A DNA stretch of 12,708 nucleotides from Phaeodactylibacter sp964397205 (GTDB taxonomy: Bacteria > Bacteroidota > Bacteroidia > Chitinophagales > Saprospiraceae): the NCBI GenBank assembly GCA_964397205.1, contig CAYNIT010000120.1, positions 1-12,708 of the forward strand, read 5' to 3'. Numbering within the stretch: position 1 is the stretch's first letter; each line of letters starts with the position of its first letter. Below are positions 9,688-12,708 of this stretch, piece by piece. A program made the translations under genes and the position numbers. Under the pieces are notes generated by a model that searched no databases, was not told the DNA's origin, and saw only the letters and a list, made by a program, of their open reading frames with translations.

Positions 9688-10362
9688 ATGGCAGCTGAGT
9701 TTTGGCCGACCCTCTGGCTTACCTTTCAGCTGGCAGCGACCACTACCCTCCTGTTGTTTTTTATAGGCGTACCGCTGGCCTACTGGCTGTCGCGCAGCCG
9801 CAGCCATTGGAAACCTCTGCTCGAGGCTTTGGTAAGCATGCCACTGGTGTTGCCGCCTACCGTATTGGGGTTTTACCTACTCATGGCGTTTACCCCCAGC
9901 TCGGCATTCGGCGAGTGGCTGGAAGCGGCAGCGGGCATTCGTTTGGTATTTACTTTTTCCGGTTTGGTCGTCGGCTCGGTCATTTATAGCCTTCCCTTCA
10001 TGGTGCAGCCGGTGCAATCGGGTTTTGAGCACCTGCCGGCTAATCTGGCGGAAGCCTCCTACACCTTGGGGAAGTCAGAATGGCAAACTTTCCGGAGGGT
10101 GCTCCTTCCCAACATCAAACCCTCCTTGCTCACTGGTTCGGTACTTTCCTTCGCTCATACGGTAGGCGAATTCGGGGTCATCCTCATGATCGGCGGAAAC
10201 ATACCGGGAGAGACCCGGGTAGCTTCAATCGCCATCTACGATGAGGTAGAGGCCCTCAATTACAGCCTGGCCAATCAGTACGCCCTGGTATTGGTTGTTT
10301 TTGCCTTTTCCATCCTGGCTATCGTCTACGGTATTAATCAGCGGGTCCTGCGAACTAGGTGA
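9688..10362 (+). CDS. modB: Molybdate ABC transporter permease ModB
   Basis: A 224-residue inner-membrane permease with about five hydrophobic helices (roughly residues 6-33, 46-70, 85-108, 145-172, 195-218). The cytoplasmic EAA loop, which docks the ATPase, is clear: EASYTLGKSEWQTFRRVLLP (127-146). HTVGEFGVILMIGGNIPGET is the hallmark ModB segment and separates it from sulfate and other permeases, although tungstate or sulfate transport cannot be excluded from sequence alone. Length matches E. coli ModB (229). The ATG touches the mobA stop (TAAATG), indicating coupled translation and a shared role in supplying molybdate for the cofactor made by the upstream genes. The required substrate-binding protein ModA and ATPase ModC are not in the window; modC is not downstream, where it often lies. 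Confidence 0.95.
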   Translation: MAAEFWPTLWLTFQLAATTTLLLFFIGVPLAYWLSRSRSHWKPLLEALVSMPLVLPPTVLGFYLLMAFTPSSAFGEWLEAAAGIRLVFTFSGLVVGSVIYSLPFMVQPVQSGFEHLPANLAEASYTLGKSEWQTFRRVLLPNIKPSLLTGSVLSFAHTVGEFGVILMIGGNIPGETRVASIAIYDEVEALNYSLANQYALVLVVFAFSILAIVYGINQRVLRTR

Positions 10363-10409
10363 AATATTCCCGGGAGTCTTCAAAAATGTGTGCCGCAGGC
10401 AGAGATGCG

Positions 10410-10425
10410 CCTACCTGCTGGTAGG
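10410..10425. repeat. 6-bp inverted repeat with tetraloop
   Basis: CCTACC, TGCT, GGTAGG: a perfect 6-bp stem with a 4-nt loop, plus a G-T pair at its base, 48 nt after the modB stop. No T-run follows, so it is not a classic terminator; it could protect the 3' end of the operon mRNA. Confidence 0.4.
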
Positions 10426-10502
10426 TAGGGAGGACGCAGGGCTTGACTATCAGTAGATTAGGTGCAGTAGCATTTCTGTAAATACAGTTTAGCGTACACT
10501 CT

Positions 10503-10518
10503 CTAATTCCCAAATTAG
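10503..10518. repeat. 6-bp inverted repeat, AT-rich
   Basis: CTAATT, CCCA, AATTAG: a perfect inverted repeat with a 4-nt spacer. It is AT-rich, so it would be a weak hairpin; it could be a protein-binding site or chance. Confidence 0.3.
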
Positions 10519-10564
10519 GAAACCAGCGCCACTGAGGGAAAAGAATGGGAGTAGTTGAAATTCC

Positions 10565-10576
10565 AATCAATTGATT
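10565..10576. repeat. 12-bp perfect palindrome
   Basis: AATCAATTGATT is a perfect palindrome without spacer. This is a typical shape for a dimeric regulator site, but no regulated gene start lies nearby, so its role is unclear. Confidence 0.3.
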
Positions 10577-10650
10577 TTCAGTAGCTTAGATTGTTGGCAT
10601 GCGATTGGCAAAGCGGGAGGCAAAGAAGCGCAATCAAAACATTAATTCCA

Positions 10651-10719
10651 GCCGGCGAGCCAATAGCTACAGCAAAACCGTAGGGGAAACAACGGGAGTA
10701 ACGATGCTCGCCGGTTTTT
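10651..10719 (+). terminator. 10-bp stem with structured 45-nt loop and T-run (terminator or small structured RNA end)
   Basis: GCCGGCGAGC (10651-10660) pairs with GCTCGCCGGT (10706-10715), nine Watson-Crick pairs plus one G-U, followed by a T-run (10715-10719) on the plus strand. The 45-nt loop can fold further: CCGT (10678-10681) with ACGG (10692-10695), or alternatively CTAC (10667-10670) with GTAG (10680-10683). Intrinsic terminators rarely have loops this long, so this may be the 3' part of a small RNA or a riboswitch-like domain. It lies about 290 nt after modB and could end that operon. I cannot match it to a known RNA family. Confidence 0.5.
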
Positions 10720-10917
10720 CAAAAAATTTGTGCATATTTAGGTTTAATGGGTTTTTAGGTGTTTTCGAGAGCCAAAGCGCCCTTCGCTCAATGCCCGCTC
10801 AGAGTTTTACAGCTATACGACTTGAACTTCATCTTGGAGTTTGTACGATTAGCAATTCTTAGAGAGCAACTTCTTTGATGGGTTATCAAGGCGCGATGGG
10901 GCTTGGCTCTCCTTTTT

Positions 10918-11358
10918 TTACACCTCTCCGAAGTACTGCCGGTAGATTCGCTTGCGCGGGTAAAACCCGAGGTAAATGGCTGGATATAGCAGGGCGCTTA
11001 CTACTGGATTGATGCCTCTGAACGTAATGTCGTCCACGATGCGGGAGGTATCCTCTGTCACCTTTTGCACGATGTGTTTGTGCTTCCAATACTGCAGCGG
11101 AAAGGGCAGTTGTACTCCTTGATCGATGAAGTAGGCCTCTTTTTCGTTGGCTCCATCCTCGGTAATATCGCTGATCCACTCGGCTTTGACAGGGCTGAGA
11201 AAACGCAGGTGCACCCGGTCGCCTTTCTTGGAGCCGGTAAAGGCTGCGATTTCCACCTTCCCCTGCTTGGGCAGCAGAGCTTCAAACAGCGCCCGGTCGA
11301 AACCCGCTATGACGGTTTGGTAATGGCCTTTCACCTCTGTTTCAAGTCTGATGTTCAT
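10918..11358 (-). CDS. SRPBCC-fold (START-like) ligand-binding family protein
   Basis: A 146-residue protein predicted to have the helix-grip SRPBCC fold with a hydrophobic ligand cavity. The frame is open upstream to 11481, but the ATG at 11358 (MNIRLETEVKGHYQTVIAGF) is chosen because strand-like sequence begins there and the upstream residues are low in protein character. The order strand, two short helices (FDRALFEALLP), strands (KVEIAAFTGSKKGDRVHLRF, AEWISDITEDG), then QYWKHKHIVQKV, RIVDDITFRG and a long C-terminal helix fits small Bacteroidota SRPBCC proteins. RIVDDITFRGINPVV and the C-terminal YPRKRIYRQYFGE are typical endings. There are no catalytic residues to assign and no ligand can be inferred. 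It is divergent from the amino-acid permease gene, 139 bp away, with which it may share regulation. Confidence 0.75.
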   Translation of the reverse strand: MNIRLETEVKGHYQTVIAGFDRALFEALLPKQGKVEIAAFTGSKKGDRVHLRFLSPVKAEWISDITEDGANEKEAYFIDQGVQLPFPLQYWKHKHIVQKVTEDTSRIVDDITFRGINPVVSALLYPAIYLGFYPRKRIYRQYFGEV

Positions 11359-11440
11359 TGGGCAGAAAACTTTTTTGATGCAGGCAGAACGCTGGGCGCG
11401 CCGGCATGGTTCAAGCCTTGCACTTATTCGCGGCTGCTGG

Positions 11441-11471
11441 TTTGTATTTACGGCGGACTGTCCTATTTTTG
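11441..11471 (+). promoter_or_regulatory. Bacteroidota-type promoter for the APC permease gene
   Basis: TTTG at 11441-11444, a 19-nt spacer and TATTTTTG at 11464-11471 fit the TTTG/TAnnTTTG consensus exactly. Transcription would begin near 11478, about 20 nt before the permease ATG at 11498. This argues against the upstream in-frame ATG at 11351 and indicates that this gene is, or recently was, expressed. Confidence 0.65.
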
Positions 11472-11497
11472 GACGCATCATTCAACATCAGACTCCC

Positions 11498-12690
11498 ATG
11501 GCCAGCCAACTGCAAGAAATATTCCGGAAGAAATTAGTGCCCGTCTCCTTTCAGCGGACCATTGGCCTGTTCGGGGCGACGACCATCGGGGTGGGCGCTC
11601 TGATGGGAGCGGGGGTTTATGTACTCATCGGCCTGGCTGCTGGCGTAGCGGGCCCTTCCGTATGGATTTCCTACATTATCTGCGGCGGACTGGCATTTCT
11701 GACGACTCTGCTTTTCGCCGAATTGGCCCGGATTGTGCCCATCTCCGGAGGGGGTTACGCCTATGCTTATCGTTCGCTGGGCAGGCTGGGCGGATTTGTT
11801 ACCGGATGGTTTCTGGCGCTGGGCAGTATTTTTGCCTTCGGCTTGTACGCGATTGGCTTTGCGGAATACTTCGCCTCCATTCTGGGCTACAGCATGCCGC
11901 CTTTAGGTATAAAAATCATCGCTGGCTCGCTGGTGCTGTTGTCCACTTTTCTCAATGCCAAGGGTACTGAGGGAGCAGACCGGGTACAGACCATATTAAC
12001 CTGGGGCAATCTCGCTGTCCTGATCATTCTACTGGTGGGAGCCGCCTTTTATCTAGAACCAGAACTGGCGCAGCCTACTTTCCCCAATGGCGTGCAAGGG
12101 ACCTTCAATGCCATTGGAATCATCTACATCTCCTTTTTCGGCTATCAGTTGATCGCCAATAATGCAGATGAAATCAGGGAGCCTACGAAGACGGTGCCCA
12201 AAGCCATGAAGCTAGCGATGGGCATCGCCATCCTGTTCTATTTGTTGGTAGCGGTAGCCAGCATACTGGTGATCCCCTGGCAGCAGCTTTCGGCCTCCAA
12301 CGCTCCTCTGGTAGAAGTAGCTACAGCCGTCTTCGGCAACTTCGGCTGGATATTGATCGCAAGCGGTGGTTTTTTGGCTTCTGCCGGGGCGCTTAACAGT
12401 ACGGTGCTTTCTCAGGGCCGTCAAATCTACGCTATGGGCAGCGATCGTTTTGTACCTGGCCTACTGGGGCAAATACACGAAGGAGCCAAAAACCCCGGGC
12501 TGCGATTCTGGCGGGAGGGTTGCTGGTTTTTGTGTTTCTGCTGCTGTTTCAGCTGGAGTTCATCGCCAAAGCTGCTAACTTTTGCCTGCTGATGTCGCTG
12601 CTGCCTGTATCCCTGGCGTTGGCCCGCATTTACCGGCAGCGGGAGGAAAAACGCCCTAAGGGGTCGCGCAACAATAACTTACCGATTTAG
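11498..12690 (+). pseudogene. APC-family amino-acid permease, frameshifted near 12494-12499
   Basis: Amino acid-polyamine-organocation permease. The start at 11498 (MASQLQEIFRKKLVPVSFQR) places TM1 with the unwound glycine motif TIGVGALMGAGVYVLIG at 29-45, followed by about eight further membrane segments, the FFGYQLIANNADEIREPTKT segment (213-232) and LNSTVLSQGRQIYAMGSDR (299-317), all family-typical. After K331-N332-P333 the frame goes wrong, giving LRFWREGCWFLC and a stop at 12592 (364 residues). The neighbouring frame continues from 12499 as AAILAGGLLVFVFLLLFQLE and further helix, ending at TAG 12688-12690. One base missing from the CCCCGGG tract at 12493-12499 would explain this and restore a protein of about 397 residues. 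Family members run about 430-500, so a second lesion near the end is possible. Cause may be a real mutation or a sequencing error. Confidence 0.8.
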
Positions 12691-12708
12691 ACTCGTTTTT
12701 TTGCACGC

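Larger units (their letters stand above)
10363..10917. other. 555-bp gap with several inverted repeats, no convincing gene
   Basis: The modB operon and the minus-strand SRPBCC gene converge on this gap. Open frames at 10599-10862 (+, 87 residues) and 10355-10570 (-, 71 residues) match no family I recognise and lack protein-like composition. The gap carries at least five inverted repeats (10410-10425, 10503-10518, 10565-10576, 10651-10715, 10875-10889). It is visibly richer in AT than the neighbouring genes in its middle. It may hold the operon's 3' untranslated region, a small RNA, or the remnant of a lost gene or mobile element. Confidence 0.5.

Noticed and set aside
8605..9807. 400-residue open frame antisense to the mobA fusion and start of modB
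   Set aside because: It overlaps two genes with clear family motifs on the other strand and has no recognisable domain.
10355..10570. 71-residue minus-strand frame beyond modB
   Set aside because: No family match or promoter, and it overlaps the end of modB.
10651..10715. Integron attC site or transposon end
   Set aside because: The outer stem lacks the attC core (GTTRRRY/RYYYAAC), there is no target duplication, and no integrase or transposase is nearby.
10599..10862. Possible small protein of 87 residues in the gap after modB
   Set aside because: No recognisable domain, runs through the strong hairpin at 10651-10719, and composition is not protein-like; kept as non-coding.
11065..11970. 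301-residue plus-strand frame overlapping the SRPBCC gene and the permease start
   Set aside because: It runs antisense to one real gene and out of frame with another, and its sequence has no family features.
12487..12499. Programmed -1 ribosomal frameshift at the permease break
   Set aside because: The run CAAAAACCCCGGG is not a standard X XXY YYZ slippery heptamer and no strong downstream stem is evident; a simple one-base deletion is more likely.

Overview
The window looks like a chromosomal segment of a Bacteroidota bacterium with GC content above one half by eye, possibly a Saprospiria/Lewinella-type lineage (inference). Three things point that way. Promoter-like sites follow the Bacteroidota pattern (TTTG, about 19 nt, TAnnTTTG), best seen at 11441-11471. 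Most genes lack a clear Shine-Dalgarno sequence. The protein set (sorbosone-dehydrogenase-like lipoprotein, ENPP-type phosphodiesterase, S9A prolyl oligopeptidase, methylmalonyl-CoA mutase) is usual for that phylum. There are no rRNA or tRNA genes, CRISPR arrays, phage genes or recognisable transposase genes.

Layout. 1-547 (-): N-terminal part of a membrane-anchored metallophosphoesterase, cut by the window edge. 643-1785 (-): PQQ-type sugar (sorbosone) dehydrogenase lipoprotein. 1977-3200 (+): secreted nucleotide pyrophosphatase/phosphodiesterase. 3226-5322 (-): secreted prolyl oligopeptidase, convergent with the previous gene. 5323-5762: 440-bp leader without a gene. 5763-10362 (+): a four-gene same-strand run of methylmalonyl-CoA mutase, moaC, a MobB-like/MobA fusion and modB, with junctions of 1, 108 and 0 nt. 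10363-10917: 555-bp gap without a convincing gene but rich in inverted repeats, including a 10-bp stem closing a 45-nt loop and followed by a T-run. 10918-11358 (-): small SRPBCC-fold protein. 11498 to about 12690 (+): APC-family amino-acid permease broken by a one-base frameshift.

How the genes fit together. The first four genes encode exported or envelope proteins for breakdown of extracellular sugars, nucleotides or phosphodiesters, and peptides. The central run joins propionate/methylmalonyl-CoA metabolism (a B12 enzyme) to molybdenum cofactor work: MoaC makes cyclic pyranopterin monophosphate, the MobA fusion attaches the nucleotide, and ModB forms the membrane channel of molybdate uptake. 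Its partners ModA, ModC, MoaA, MoaE and MoeA are absent from the window.

Most worth a second look: the MobB-like domain with a lost P-loop fused to MobA, the mutase-moaC coupling, the inverted-repeat-rich gap with a candidate structured RNA, and the frameshifted permease. I did not find a clearly new defence or mobile system here.
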